Source: Rhizohabitans arisaemae
Lineage (GTDB): Bacteria; Actinomycetota; Actinomycetes; Streptosporangiales; Streptosporangiaceae
Direction: 5' to 3'
Assembly: GCF_025996515.1 (NCBI RefSeq)
Contig: NZ_BLRH01000014.1
Span: 186,001 to 250,000, forward strand
DNA length: 64,000 bases
A program made the translations under genes and the position numbers. Positions 46,971 to 56,059 of the stretch are shown in pieces. The notes below the pieces were generated by a model. The model saw only the letters and a program-made list of their open reading frames with translations. It did not search any database and had not been told where the DNA came from. Numbering within the stretch: position 1 is the stretch's first letter; every line of letters begins with the position of its first letter.

Positions 46971-48175
46971 GCGCCGTCGGCAGGGGTCTGGCCGCGGCGC
47001 CGGTCGCGGAGCGGAGGCTCGCCGATGTCGACGCGCTCCGCGGGCTGGCGCTCTTCGGCATCCTCATGGTGAACGTCTGGGCGTTCTCCTCCGGCTACTA
47101 CGGCCTCGGCGTGATCGATCCCGCTTCCGGCTCTCCCCTCGACCAGGGGGTGCGCTGGATTGTCTCGATGTTCTTCGAGACCAAGTTCTACCTGCTCTTC
47201 TCTTTCCTGTTCGGATACAGCTTCACTTTGCAGATGGCGTCCGCGGAACGGGCGGGCGCGGGGTTCCTGCCCCGGATGCTGCGCCGGCAGACCGGGCTGC
47301 TGGCCATCGGGGTCGCCCACGGCGCTCTGTTCTTCCACGGGGACATCCTCGGCGTCTACGCGCTGCTCGGCCTGGCGTTGCTCTGCCTGCGGGGCGTTTC
47401 GGCGCGGGCCGCGGTGCGGACCGCCGTGGTCGTGATCGCCGTCGCCGGGGCGCTGTGGTGTCTGTTCGGTCTGGCGGTGCTGGTGGAACCCCAGGTCCAG
47501 GACGCGGCCGCACTGCACGCCGAGGCCGCCCGGATCGAGGCGGCTTACGACGGGACGGCCCTCGGCGTGCTCGCGGAGCACGCCGGCCGGCTGCCGGGGA
47601 CCTTCGCCCTTCTTCTCCTCCTCCAGGGTCCGAGTGTTCTCGCCATGTTCCTGCTCGGCCTCGCCGCGGGGAGGCGACGGGTTTTCGCGGACTTCGACGC
47701 GCACCGTGCACTCTTCCGCCGTCTCCTTGTCCTCGGGCTGCCGATCGGGCTGGCGGGCGCCCTGGTCTACTCGTTCCTCGCGGTCTTCCGTCCGGGGAGC
47801 GCCGCCGAGGTCCTGGGCTTTGGGATCGGCGTTCTCTCGGCACCGCTGCTGACCGGCGCGTACGTCGCCACGGCAGTGATCTTCTTCCGGACCGGGGCAG
47901 GTGCGGCGGTGGCCCGGGCGCTGGCCGACGCGGGCCGGATCGCGCTCTCCAACTATCTGCTTCAGTCCGTGGTTCTCGGCGTCCTCTTCACTGCGTACGG
48001 GTTCAGGCTCAGCGGGGACCTGCCACCCCTGATGGTTCTGCTCACCGTGTCGGCCGTCTTCGCCGGGCAGCTTGTGGTCAGCGCGTGGTGGCTGCGGCGC
48101 CACGTCTACGGCCCCGGTGAGTGGCTGCTTCGCGCGATCACCGTCGCCTCCCGCCCTCCCTGGCGCAGGTCGTGA
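46967..48175 (+). CDS. DUF418 family membrane protein
   Basis: 402 aa with about nine to ten hydrophobic helices. DVDALRGLALFGILMVNVW is the DUF418 N-terminal signature, and the C-terminal DUF418 part includes ALADAGRIALSNYLLQSVV. A relative of the OPG/acyltransferase-type membrane proteins; substrate unknown. GTG at 46967 is translationally coupled to the TetR gene, a common pairing, implying regulated export or modification of a small molecule. Confidence 0.85.
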   Translation: MSAVGRGLAAAPVAERRLADVDALRGLALFGILMVNVWAFSSGYYGLGVIDPASGSPLDQGVRWIVSMFFETKFYLLFSFLFGYSFTLQMASAERAGAGFLPRMLRRQTGLLAIGVAHGALFFHGDILGVYALLGLALLCLRGVSARAAVRTAVVVIAVAGALWCLFGLAVLVEPQVQDAAALHAEAARIEAAYDGTALGVLAEHAGRLPGTFALLLLLQGPSVLAMFLLGLAAGRRRVFADFDAHRALFRRLLVLGLPIGLAGALVYSFLAVFRPGSAAEVLGFGIGVLSAPLLTGAYVATAVIFFRTGAGAAVARALADAGRIALSNYLLQSVVLGVLFTAYGFRLSGDLPPLMVLLTVSAVFAGQLVVSAWWLRRHVYGPGEWLLRAITVASRPPWRRS

Positions 48176-48527
48176 CGGAGCGGAGGCGATTCCGCGGCCG
48201 CCCGGCGCCTCCGCTTCACCGCGGCCTCGGGTGCCGGTACGGGGATTTTCCGGCAAGCGGGCGGTGGATTTGGTAAAGATCTCAAGCTGAGCGCCGGACC
48301 GCGCCACATGGCCCGGCGGCGGGGTGGGCGCGACGTCCGGCATCCCGTTCCCGCGTTGGGATTCCGGGATCGCGCGGCGGCCTGCGCGGTGGCCGCCGTA
48401 CCGTCAGGGGAGGGCGCGAGGCAGCCTGATCGTTTTGGGGTCACTCTCCAGTGAATGTCCTGTTTAGATAACAAAATGACTCTTTGTCCTATTTGTCGTA
48501 TTAGCCCTGTCTGGCTGGATTGTGGTG
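48176..48527. other. Gene-free upstream part of the 418-bp interval before the second conservon
   Basis: No gene or terminator is convincing. The last part (48440-48527) is AT-rich (GATAACAAAATGACTC) and likely contains the promoter of cvnA. Confidence 0.4.
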
Positions 48528-48588
48528 CAATAACCCTCGCCCGCCCGTAGCGCCGGGTGTCGTAAGCGTTGCGGTGAGAGGTTGCGGA
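48528..48588 (+). promoter_or_regulatory. Shared leader element of the second conservon
   Basis: CAATAACCCTCGCCC at 48528-48542 and CGGTGAGAGGTTGCGGA ending at 48588 are both also present upstream of the third conservon (56618 and 56693). The first is 52 bp upstream of the GTG start here but 83 bp there. Confidence 0.55.
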
Positions 48589-48593
48589 GACCA

Positions 48594-51179
48594 GTGACCA
48601 CGGGATCGTTCCCCCATGACCGGGCTCCCGACGACGGGCGGCCCAGGCACGCGGCCCAGTCCACCGCCCGCAGCCCCTTCAAGATCGGCAATTGGCGGGT
48701 GCGGTCCCGGCTGATCGCGCTCATTCTCATCCCCACCGTGGTCGCCGTCTTCCTCGGCGGGGTCTCGGTGACGAACGCGATCAAGACCGGTGTCGAGTAC
48801 CAGCGGCTCACCGAGATCGCCGAACTCGTCGAGCGGATCAGTCGGCTCACCCACGAGCTGGAGCGGGAACGCGATCTGACCACACTCGCCCTCGCCGAGG
48901 CCGGAACCGCGAACCGCCCGACCCGGGTGGAGGGCCTGCACGCCACGGTCGACCGCCTGTCGGGGGAGGTCCGCGGCCGGCTGGACAAGATCGACCAGAA
49001 TCACGGCACCCGGGAACGTGCCAAGGCCGACCGGGTGGGCCGATGGCTCGACGGGCTCCCCGGGATGCGCGAACTCGCGGCGACCCAGGTGCCTCCCCGT
49101 GCCGCGTTCGACATGTACACCCGGATGATCGAGGACATGTCGGGGCTCCACGACGAGCTCGGCAGGGACGGCGACGACGCGGCGCTCTTTTCCGACGCGC
49201 TCGCGCTGAACGCGTTGACCCAGCTCAAGGAGGCCATCGCCCGGCAGCGAGGCATCCTCTCGGTCGCCCTCGCGGAAAAGAACCTCGGCTACGACGACAT
49301 CGCCGACTTCCTCGGCGCCTGGTCGCAGCAGGAGACGGAGCTGGCGCGCTTCCGGAGCGAAGCCGAACCCGCCGACCTCAGGTTCTTCGACGCCACCGTG
49401 AACGGTCCCCAGGTCAACCAGACCGACGCGATCCGCGCCCTCGTCCTCAACCGGGTGCGGGCGGGCACCCCGGTTCGCGACATCGACCCGCGTCGCACCG
49501 ACGACGTCAAGGTCTGGTTCGACGTCTCCACCGCCACGCTCGACCGGGTGCGCGCCGTCGAAGAACGCCTCACCACCTCGGTCGTCGCGGCCGTCCGGGA
49601 CCTGCAGTCGGGCGAGACCCGGGGGGCGCTGGTGATCGGCGGACTCACCGTCGCCCTCCTGCTCCTCGTGCTGGCGATCACCGTGGGGGTGGCCCGTTCC
49701 CTGGTACGGCCGCTGCGGCGGCTCCGTACCGAGGCGCTGGAGGTCGCCGGGAACCGGCTCCCGGACACCGTGCGCGCCATCCGGGACTCGGGGGACGCCG
49801 GGACCGATCCGCGGATCGAGCCGATCGGGCTCGACTCCGGAGACGAGATCGGCGAGGTGGCGCGGGCGTTCGACGAGGTGCACCGCGAGGCCGTACGTCT
49901 CGCGGCCGACGAGGCGCGGGTCCGGCGGAACGTCAACACGATGTTCGTCAACCTCTCCCGGCGCAGCCAGACGCTGGTCGAGCGGCAGCTCGCCCTCATC
50001 GACGGCCTGGAGCGCGGCGAGGAGGACGAGGATCGGCTGGAGGATCTGTTCCGGCTCGACCACCTCGCCACCCGGATGCGGCGCAACAGCGAGAACCTGC
50101 TGGTGCTGGCCGGGCAGGAGACCGCGCGGCGCTGGAGCAAACCCGTTCAGCTCGTCGACGTGGTCCGTGCCGCGCTGGCCGAGGTGGAGGGGTACGAGCG
50201 GGTGGAGCTGGAGATCGCCTTGGGTACCTCGGTCGCCGGCCAGGCGGTGAACGACACCGTCCACCTCGTCGCGGAGCTGGTGGAGAACGCCCTGTCCTTC
50301 TCATCCGGCGAGACCCACGTCACCGTGTCCAGCCGGGTGACCGACGCCGGTGAGGCCATGGTCGTGGTGGACGACGCCGGCATCGGGATGACCGAGGACG
50401 AACTCGCTCAGGCCAACTGGCGTCTCGCCCATCCCCCCACCGTGGACGTCTCGGTCTCCCGCCGGATGGGCCTGTTCGTGGTGGGCCGGCTCGCGGCCCG
50501 GCACGGCATCGGGGTTCACCTCCGTCCGCGTCCGCAGGGCGGGCTGACCGCGCTGGTACGGCTGCCGCATGCGATCGTCTCGCCCGACGGGCTCGGGGTG
50601 CGGCCCGTCGTCCCGGCCGACCGGGGGCTCCCGCACCCGGCACCGGAGCGTCCCGCGGTCGCCGCCGACCCGGTCACCCCGGTTCGCGAGGCCGCGACGC
50701 CCCCGCATCCGGGTTTCGCCGAGCTCGGCCCGCCGTTGGAGCGTTCCGGAAACGTGGCGGACATCGTGCTGCCGACGGGACGGCCTCCGGCGTGGAGTTC
50801 GGAGGAGTATCTCCCCATCTTCGCGGCGGTGGAGTCCGACTGGTTCCGCTCCGGGGGAGCGGGCGGGGCCGGGCGGCGGCCGGGCGCCGAACCCGCGGCG
50901 GCCGAGAACGCCCCGCCGGCCTGGCGGGCCTCCCGCTCCGACTCGGGCTGGTCGGCCGCCGAAGCGGTGCAGGAGCCCGCCAGCGGCGGTGTCACCTCGG
51001 CCGGCCTGCCCAAACGGGTCCCCAAGGCCAATCTCGTCCCGGGGAGCGCGGATCAGGGTGAGGCGGCGCCCGCTCCGCCGGTTCTGTCAGCTGATCGAGT
51101 ACGCAATAGGCTGTCGAGCTTTCAGCAGGGACTTCGGCAAGGACGCGCAGAGTCGCGTGCGTTGAAGGAGGATTCATGA
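48594..51179 (+). CDS. cvnA: Conservon sensor kinase CvnA (second locus)
   Basis: 861 aa, same architecture as the first: TM1 near 40-60 (LIALILIPTVVAVFLGGVSV), sensor region, TM2 (ALVIGGLTVALLLLVLAITV), HAMP-like SLVRPLRRLRTEALEVAGNRL, then LDHLATRMRRNSENLLVLAG, N-box ELVENALSFS, G-box DDAGIGMTEDEL. The tail has EEYLPIFAAVESDWF, TSAGLPKRVPKANLVPG and NRLSSFQQGLRQGRAE. GTG at 48594 chosen because the upstream frame contains the leader element. Its stop overlaps cvnB (ATGA). Confidence 0.9.
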   Translation: MTTGSFPHDRAPDDGRPRHAAQSTARSPFKIGNWRVRSRLIALILIPTVVAVFLGGVSVTNAIKTGVEYQRLTEIAELVERISRLTHELERERDLTTLALAEAGTANRPTRVEGLHATVDRLSGEVRGRLDKIDQNHGTRERAKADRVGRWLDGLPGMRELAATQVPPRAAFDMYTRMIEDMSGLHDELGRDGDDAALFSDALALNALTQLKEAIARQRGILSVALAEKNLGYDDIADFLGAWSQQETELARFRSEAEPADLRFFDATVNGPQVNQTDAIRALVLNRVRAGTPVRDIDPRRTDDVKVWFDVSTATLDRVRAVEERLTTSVVAAVRDLQSGETRGALVIGGLTVALLLLVLAITVGVARSLVRPLRRLRTEALEVAGNRLPDTVRAIRDSGDAGTDPRIEPIGLDSGDEIGEVARAFDEVHREAVRLAADEARVRRNVNTMFVNLSRRSQTLVERQLALIDGLERGEEDEDRLEDLFRLDHLATRMRRNSENLLVLAGQETARRWSKPVQLVDVVRAALAEVEGYERVELEIALGTSVAGQAVNDTVHLVAELVENALSFSSGETHVTVSSRVTDAGEAMVVVDDAGIGMTEDELAQANWRLAHPPTVDVSVSRRMGLFVVGRLAARHGIGVHLRPRPQGGLTALVRLPHAIVSPDGLGVRPVVPADRGLPHPAPERPAVAADPVTPVREAATPPHPGFAELGPPLERSGNVADIVLPTGRPPAWSSEEYLPIFAAVESDWFRSGGAGGAGRRPGAEPAAAENAPPAWRASRSDSGWSAAEAVQEPASGGVTSAGLPKRVPKANLVPGSADQGEAAPAPPVLSADRVRNRLSSFQQGLRQGRAESRALKEDS

Positions 51180-51601
51180 CAGAGCTCAGCAGGGCCGCCT
51201 CGAGCATGAACTGGTTGATCACCGATTTCGTCCACGGCGTTCCCGGTGTCGCGCACACCGTGGTCGTCTCCGCGGACGGCCTGCCCCTGGCGTACTCCGA
51301 CGGTTTCCCCAAGGACCGCGCCGATCAGCTGGCGGCGGTCGCCGCCGGCCTGATCAGCCTGACCTTGGGTGCGGCCCGGGTCTTCGAGGGCGGGCAGATG
51401 ATGCAGACGATCGTGGAGATGGAGCGGGGTGTCCTGTTGGCCATGTCCATCAGCGACGGGTCGTGCCTGGCGGTCCTCGCCTCGGCGGACTGCGATCTGG
51501 GGTTGGTGGCCTATCAGATGACGATGCTCGTGGAGCGGGCCGGAGAAGTGCTCACGCCGGCGGTGCGAAGCGAATTGCAGGCGGCCCATCCGCGGAGATG
51601 A
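51176..51601 (+). CDS. cvnB: Conservon Roadblock/LC7 protein CvnB (second locus)
   Basis: A 141-aa Roadblock/LC7 domain protein. MNWLITDFVHGVPGVAHTVV, SADGLPLAYSDGFPKDRADQ, LAAVAAGLISL and VLLAMSISDGSCLAVLAS fit the MglB-type fold that acts as a regulator of small GTPases. ATG at 51176 overlaps cvnA by 4 bp. Confidence 0.95.
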   Translation: MTELSRAASSMNWLITDFVHGVPGVAHTVVVSADGLPLAYSDGFPKDRADQLAAVAAGLISLTLGAARVFEGGQMMQTIVEMERGVLLAMSISDGSCLAVLASADCDLGLVAYQMTMLVERAGEVLTPAVRSELQAAHPRR

Positions 51602-51616
51602 CGACAGGAGAAGGTG

Positions 51617-52027
51617 ATGGCGGGAGCGGGGGAACACGGGTTCGGCGGCATGCCGGACCGGCCTGGTGGCGCGGGCTCGGATGCCGCCGACGAGATCCCC
51701 TTGGTCCGGCCGTACGCCTTGACTCGAGGGCGGACCAGAGCGCGGGTCAAGCTGGCGGTCGAGGCCTTGGTCTCCTCTGCGACGTTGGGGAATCGAGACC
51801 TGTCAACCCTTACTCCCGAGTTTCAGGCGATCGTATCTTTGTGTCGGCAAGTACGTTCGGTCGCGGAGATCTCCGCTCTGCTCAGGATTCCGCTCGGCGT
51901 CGTGCGCGTGGTCGTCGCCGACATGGCCGCCGAAGGCTTGGTACATGTGCATCAGCCACAACTTGATGAGGGTCAGCCAGATCTGAACCTGCTGGAAAGG
52001 GTGCTCAGTGGACTTCGCAGGCTCTGA
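51617..52027 (+). CDS. cvnC: Conservon protein CvnC (DUF742), second locus
   Basis: A 136-aa DUF742 protein: LVRPYALTRGRTRARVKLAV, LTPEFQAIVSLCRQVRSVAE, PLGVVRVVVADMAAEGLV, ending LERVLSGLRRL. ATG at 51617 (GTG at 51614 is possible) with AGGAG upstream. Its 3' end is nearly identical in DNA to the third-locus cvnC and overlaps cvnD by 20 bp. Confidence 0.94.
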   Translation: MAGAGEHGFGGMPDRPGGAGSDAADEIPLVRPYALTRGRTRARVKLAVEALVSSATLGNRDLSTLTPEFQAIVSLCRQVRSVAEISALLRIPLGVVRVVVADMAAEGLVHVHQPQLDEGQPDLNLLERVLSGLRRL

Positions 52028-52652
52028 TTCCTTCCGGAGCCGTTCTTTTGGGAACGCCCCGGACCGGTCGAACGGCGGGCCGACGGGCATGGGCTCCGCG
52101 TTGACTTCGACGAAGATAGTGGTCGCGGGTGGGTTCGGCGTGGGGAAGACGACGTTTGTCGGGGCGGTTTCGGAGATTCTGCCGTTGACGACCGAGGCGG
52201 TGATGACCGAGGCGTCGGCGGGGGTGGACGATCTGGCGTTGACGCCGTCGAAGACGACGACGACGGTGGCGATGGACTTCGGGCGGGTGTCCTTGGATCA
52301 GGATCTGATCCTGTACCTGTTCGGGACGCCGGGTCAGCATCGGTTCTGGTTCATGTGGGACGACTTGGTGCGGGGTGCGATCGGGGCCGTGGTGCTGGTG
52401 GACACGCGGCGGCTTGCGGACAGTTTCCCGGCGGTGGACTACTTCGAGGAGGCGCGGCTTCCGTTCGTGGTGGGTGTGAACGGGTTCGGCGGGTCGTTTC
52501 CGCACAGTGAGGCGGAGATTCGTGAGGCGTTGACGTTGTCGCACGGTGTTCCGGTGGTGCAGTGCGACGCGCGGTCGCGGGAGTCGGTGAAGACGACGTT
52601 GATCGCGTTGGTGGAGCACGCGCTCACCGTCCGCTCGTCCACGGCGTTCTAA
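52008..52652 (+). CDS. cvnD: Conservon GTPase CvnD (second locus)
   Basis: A 214-aa Ras-like GTPase (ATP/GTP-binding protein of conservons). P-loop AGGFGVGKTTFVG (Lys47), switch/G3 LFGTPGQHRFWFMW, and VVLVDTRRLADSFPAVD. The usual NKxD motif is replaced by VGVNGFGG. A 31-residue N-terminal extension differs from the third locus, but the next 538 bp (52102-52639) are identical to it in DNA. GTG at 52008; ATG at 52089 is an alternative. Confidence 0.94.
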   Translation: MDFAGSDSFRSRSFGNAPDRSNGGPTGMGSALTSTKIVVAGGFGVGKTTFVGAVSEILPLTTEAVMTEASAGVDDLALTPSKTTTTVAMDFGRVSLDQDLILYLFGTPGQHRFWFMWDDLVRGAIGAVVLVDTRRLADSFPAVDYFEEARLPFVVGVNGFGGSFPHSEAEIREALTLSHGVPVVQCDARSRESVKTTLIALVEHALTVRSSTAF

Positions 52653-52668
52653 GGGCGACCGGCCTGAT

Positions 52669-52717
52669 CGACGACAGGGGCGGTGACCTTTCAGAAAGGT
52701 CACCGCCCCTGTCGTCG
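52669..52717. terminator. Bidirectional terminator between cvnD and the ABC operon
   Basis: A 23-bp perfect stem: 52669-52691 (core GACAGGGGCGGTGACCTTT) pairs with 52695-52717, loop CAG. It sits between convergent genes, so it can serve both. The stem has TTT/AAA at its tip and no long T-run. Confidence 0.75.
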
Positions 52718-52729
52718 GCGGATCCGGCG

Positions 52730-53482
52730 TTACCCGGGCACGCCCCGGACGAGACGGCCCACGTCGGCGCGGAGCCGGACGAACTCGGGGAGCTGCCGGG
52801 TGGCGATCTGGTCCCGGGGGTAGGGCAGCCCGACCGACAGGTCCCCCACGATCCGGGACGGCGCCTTGCTGAGCACGACCACCCGGTCGCCCACGTAGAC
52901 GCTCTCGTCGATGTCGTGGGTGATCAGGACGATCGTCATGCCGTGCACCCCCCTGACCTGGAGGACGAGGTCCTCCAGGTCCTCGCGGGTCTGCGCGTCC
53001 ACCGACCCGAACGGCTCGTCCATGAGCATGAACGCGGGCCGGTAGGCGAGCGCGCGGGCGATCGCCACCCGCTGCTGCATCCCGCCGGAGAGCTGCCAGG
53101 GGTACTTCGCGGCGGCGCCTTCCAAGCCGACCTGCTCCAAGGCCTCCAGCGCGGAGGTACGGCGCCGGGCGCCGCTCATGCCTTTGCGCCGGAGGGGCAG
53201 GGCGACGTTGTCGGCGACCGACATCCAGGGGAAGAGCGACCGGCTGTAGTCCTGGAAGACCACGGCGAGGTTGTCCGGCGTCCCGGCGACGGGGACGCCG
53301 TTGATCAGGATCTCCCCCTGGGTGGGCTTGAGCAGCCCGGCGATGGAACGCAGCAAGGTGGACTTGCCGCAGCCGGACGGGCCGACGATGCACAGGAGCT
53401 GACCCTCGTCGACCTTGAGGTCGATGCCGCCGAGGACCTCGTGCGAGCCGTACGAATGGCGCAGGTGGTTTATCTCCAGCAT
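52730..53482 (-). CDS. ABC transporter ATP-binding protein (SsuB/TauB-like)
   Basis: 250 aa. Walker A IVGPSGCGKSTLL, signature YPWQLSGGMQQRVAIARAL, Walker B AFMLMDEPFGSVD, H-loop ITHDIDES. It is closest to ATPases of nitrate/sulfonate/taurine (NitT/TauT) importers. ATG at 53482; the frame overlaps the permease by 1 nt. It powers the two permeases encoded upstream in the same operon. Confidence 0.92.
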   Translation of the reverse strand: MLEINHLRHSYGSHEVLGGIDLKVDEGQLLCIVGPSGCGKSTLLRSIAGLLKPTQGEILINGVPVAGTPDNLAVVFQDYSRSLFPWMSVADNVALPLRRKGMSGARRRTSALEALEQVGLEGAAAKYPWQLSGGMQQRVAIARALAYRPAFMLMDEPFGSVDAQTREDLEDLVLQVRGVHGMTIVLITHDIDESVYVGDRVVVLSKAPSRIVGDLSVGLPYPRDQIATRQLPEFVRLRADVGRLVRGVPG

Positions 53483-54306
53483 TAGTCCGTCCTTCTCGCA
53501 CCCCGGTGCCAGGCCAGGATGCGGCGCTCCACGAGGAGGAACGTCGTGTTGAGCAGGAACCCCATGAGGCCGAGGAGCACGATCGCCGCCCAGGTCGTCG
53601 GGATGTCGAAGAGGCCCTGCGCCTGCAGCATGCGATGGCCGATCCCGTCGGTGCTGCCGACCAGTTCCGAGATGATCATAAGGATCAGGGAGAGCGAGAC
53701 GCTGATCCGCAGACCCGCGAAGATCTTCGGGGCCGCAGCGGGCAGGATCACCCGCCGCAGCCGATCAAGGCGGGACAGCGAGAACACCTGGGCCGTGTCC
53801 AGATACTGCCGGTCGACGTACCGGGCTCCCTCGATCGCATTGATCATGATCGGCCAAACCACGCCGAAGACGATCGTGGCGACCTGCATGCTCCCGCCGA
53901 ACTGGAAGAGGACGAGGAAGACCGGGACGAGGGTGGGCGGGGGGATCGACCGGCCGAAGTGCACCAGCGGGTCGACGTAGGCGGAAAGACGGGTGGACCG
54001 GCCCAGCGCCACCCCTACCCCGACACCGACGGCGCAGCCGAGCACCCAGCCGATGGCGAGCCGGGTGAAGCTCGGCAGGAAGTTGCCGATCGCGTCGTCG
54101 GTGAGGAAGAAGGTCCGCCACGATCCGGAGAACCAGAGCTCGTGCAGGCGCACCAGGACGGTGGACGGGGGCGGAAAGTAGACGGCCTGGATCCAGCGGG
54201 TGACGACTTCCCAGAGCACCAGGGCCACCGGCATGATCCACAGGGACAGGATCCGGCCGGCCACCCGCCGGGCCACCCCGGGCCTCTGGGCGGAGACGGC
54301 GGTCAC
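53482..54306 (-). CDS. ABC transporter permease (NitT/TauT type), first
   Basis: A 274-aa permease with about six transmembrane helices and the cytoplasmic EAA-like loop in NAIEGARYVDRQYLDTAQVF. GTG at 54306 (RC of CAC at 54304) gives the right length; the longer frame is not real. Its stop overlaps the ATPase start. It pairs with the next permease, and both differ in sequence, so they may form a heterodimer. Confidence 0.9.
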   Translation of the reverse strand: MTAVSAQRPGVARRVAGRILSLWIMPVALVLWEVVTRWIQAVYFPPPSTVLVRLHELWFSGSWRTFFLTDDAIGNFLPSFTRLAIGWVLGCAVGVGVGVALGRSTRLSAYVDPLVHFGRSIPPPTLVPVFLVLFQFGGSMQVATIVFGVVWPIMINAIEGARYVDRQYLDTAQVFSLSRLDRLRRVILPAAAPKIFAGLRISVSLSLILMIISELVGSTDGIGHRMLQAQGLFDIPTTWAAIVLLGLMGFLLNTTFLLVERRILAWHRGARRTD

Positions 54307-55076
54307 GACGTCCCCCCCACCCGCTCCTGGTGCCAGCGGAAGAGCCGGCGTTCGGCACCGGTGAGCAGGAAGTTCGCCACCAGGCCGATCGCACCGGCCC
54401 AGATCGTCCCCGCGAGCACGAAGTCCATGTTCCCGGCCCCGGTGCTCATGTGGGTGAGGAAGGCGCCGATGCCCTCGCCGCCCGCGACGAGTTCGACGCT
54501 CACCGCGACGATCAGTGTCACCGAGGCGGCCAGCCGGATCCCCGTCGCGATGAAGGGCGCGGTGCTCGGCATCGTCACCCGCCACAGTACGGCGAGGGAA
54601 CCGAACCCGAAGCTGCGCAGCGTCTCCTTGGCCAGGGGATCGACGTCGCGCACGCCGTACATCGTGTTGATCAGCAGCGGCCAGGTGCAGGCGTAGACGA
54701 TGAGTGCGATCTTGGCGTTGTGCGTGGGGATGAAGACGAACAGTGCCAGCGGGATCAGGGCCAGGGACGGGATCGGCCGGAGGAACTCCAGCAGGGGACG
54801 GGTCGCCCGTTCGACCTTGGGGAGTGTGCCCAGGGCGACGCCGGCCGGCACCGCGAGGACGATGGCGATGAGGAGTCCGGCGAAGCACGCCAGCAGGGTG
54901 GCGCCGACTTCGCTCAGGAAGTCCCCGTCGGCGGCAAGGCCGATCGTACGGCCGAGAACCGTCGAGGTCAGGGGCAGGATAGTGGGATCGATCAGGCCGA
55001 GGCGCCCCGCGGCCTCGGCGACGAGGAGGAACCCCGCGACGCCAATGGCGCCGCGGAGTACCTTCCGAACGGTCAT
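54303..55076 (-). CDS. ABC transporter permease (NitT/TauT type), second
   Basis: A 257-aa permease. GVAGFLLVAEAAGRLGLIDP begins the first transmembrane helix; SFGFGSLAVLWRVTMPSTAP is the EAA-like loop contacting the ATPase. ATG at 55076. It overlaps the neighbouring permease by 4 bp and the solute-binding gene by 4 bp, so one transcript is clear. Confidence 0.9.
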   Translation of the reverse strand: MTVRKVLRGAIGVAGFLLVAEAAGRLGLIDPTILPLTSTVLGRTIGLAADGDFLSEVGATLLACFAGLLIAIVLAVPAGVALGTLPKVERATRPLLEFLRPIPSLALIPLALFVFIPTHNAKIALIVYACTWPLLINTMYGVRDVDPLAKETLRSFGFGSLAVLWRVTMPSTAPFIATGIRLAASVTLIVAVSVELVAGGEGIGAFLTHMSTGAGNMDFVLAGTIWAGAIGLVANFLLTGAERRLFRWHQERVGGTS

Positions 55077-56059
55077 CCTGTGCTGCTCGCCAGCAGCTTG
55101 GTGACGTCGACGTTCCGCTTGAGGTACTGGAAGCGGAACATCAGGTCGGCGACCCGCTGCACCCGCTGCGGGCTGAGGGAGGTGCTGTAGACCCCCATCC
55201 CCATGGCGGCGGCGGCCTCAGCGGAGATCTTCGTGTAGGTCGGGATGATCCGGTTGATCGCGTTGCGGTCCTCTGCCGCGATCTTCTGGCCCTTGGCCAG
55301 CGCCCGCGTGAAGGCCGCGGCGGTCTTGGGGTGCTTGGTGACCCATTCCTCGGTCGCCGCCCATCCGTCCAGGGGCAGGTCCGCGGTCGGGCCGGCGATG
55401 GTGTCGATGATCGTCCTGACCCCGAGCTTGGTTTGGGCGCCGGAGAGGAAGGGCTCCACCAGCCAGGCCGCGTCGACCTTGCCGGTCTCCAGCGATGCGA
55501 TCTGCTGATCGAACGGCACCGCGACGAAATCCACATCCAGCGGTGTGAGGCCGTGCACCTGCAGCTGGGCCGACATGGTGAGCTCGCCGAGGGCCTTGAG
55601 GGCGTTGACCGCGATGGTCTTGCCCTTGAGGTCCTTGGGCTCCTTGATCGCGGAGTCCTTCAGCACCACGATGTTGTGGATTCCGCTCTTGCCCGCCTGG
55701 GCGTCGGCGAGGAGCCGCAGTTTGGCCTGCTCCGAGTCGTTGATGGAGAGGAAGGAGACATAGCTCGACATGAAGGTGTCGATGCTCCCGTTGAGGATCT
55801 GCGGCATCACCGCTTGGGGGGCCTGGATGGGCAGCGTCTTGATCTTGATGCCTTCTTGGTCGAAGAACCCCTTTTCCATGGCGATGTACAAGGGTGCGGC
55901 GGAGGGAACCGGGACTACACCGATGGTGAGTTCTGTCTTCTCCAACCCGCCGGCGTTTGCAGGCTTGCCCGAATCTGTACCGGAACTGCCGCAGGCGCTG
56001 AGGGTCAATGCGGCAACAAGCCCAATGAGGGAACCGCGGAACGCGAGCCCAAACCTCAT
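55073..56059 (-). CDS. ABC solute-binding lipoprotein (NMT1/SsuA-like)
   Basis: A 328-aa periplasmic-type binding protein with a lipobox LTLSAC (Cys23). TIGVVPVPSAAPLYIAMEKGF is the characteristic NMT1/SsuA start, followed by a bilobed fold. Family members bind sulfonates, nitrate, or thiamine precursors (HMP, FAMP); the ligand here is unknown. First gene of the operon on the minus strand; ATG at 56059. Confidence 0.92.
   Translation of the reverse strand: MRFGLAFRGSLIGLVAALTLSACGSSGTDSGKPANAGGLEKTELTIGVVPVPSAAPLYIAMEKGFFDQEGIKIKTLPIQAPQAVMPQILNGSIDTFMSSYVSFLSINDSEQAKLRLLADAQAGKSGIHNIVVLKDSAIKEPKDLKGKTIAVNALKALGELTMSAQLQVHGLTPLDVDFVAVPFDQQIASLETGKVDAAWLVEPFLSGAQTKLGVRTIIDTIAGPTADLPLDGWAATEEWVTKHPKTAAAFTRALAKGQKIAAEDRNAINRIIPTYTKISAEAAAAMGMGVYSTSLSPQRVQRVADLMFRFQYLKRNVDVTKLLASSTG

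Noticed and set aside
53506-54696. 396-aa plus-strand frame over the ABC permeases
   Set aside because: Shadow with charged low complexity; the permeases have clear transmembrane and coupling motifs on the minus strand.
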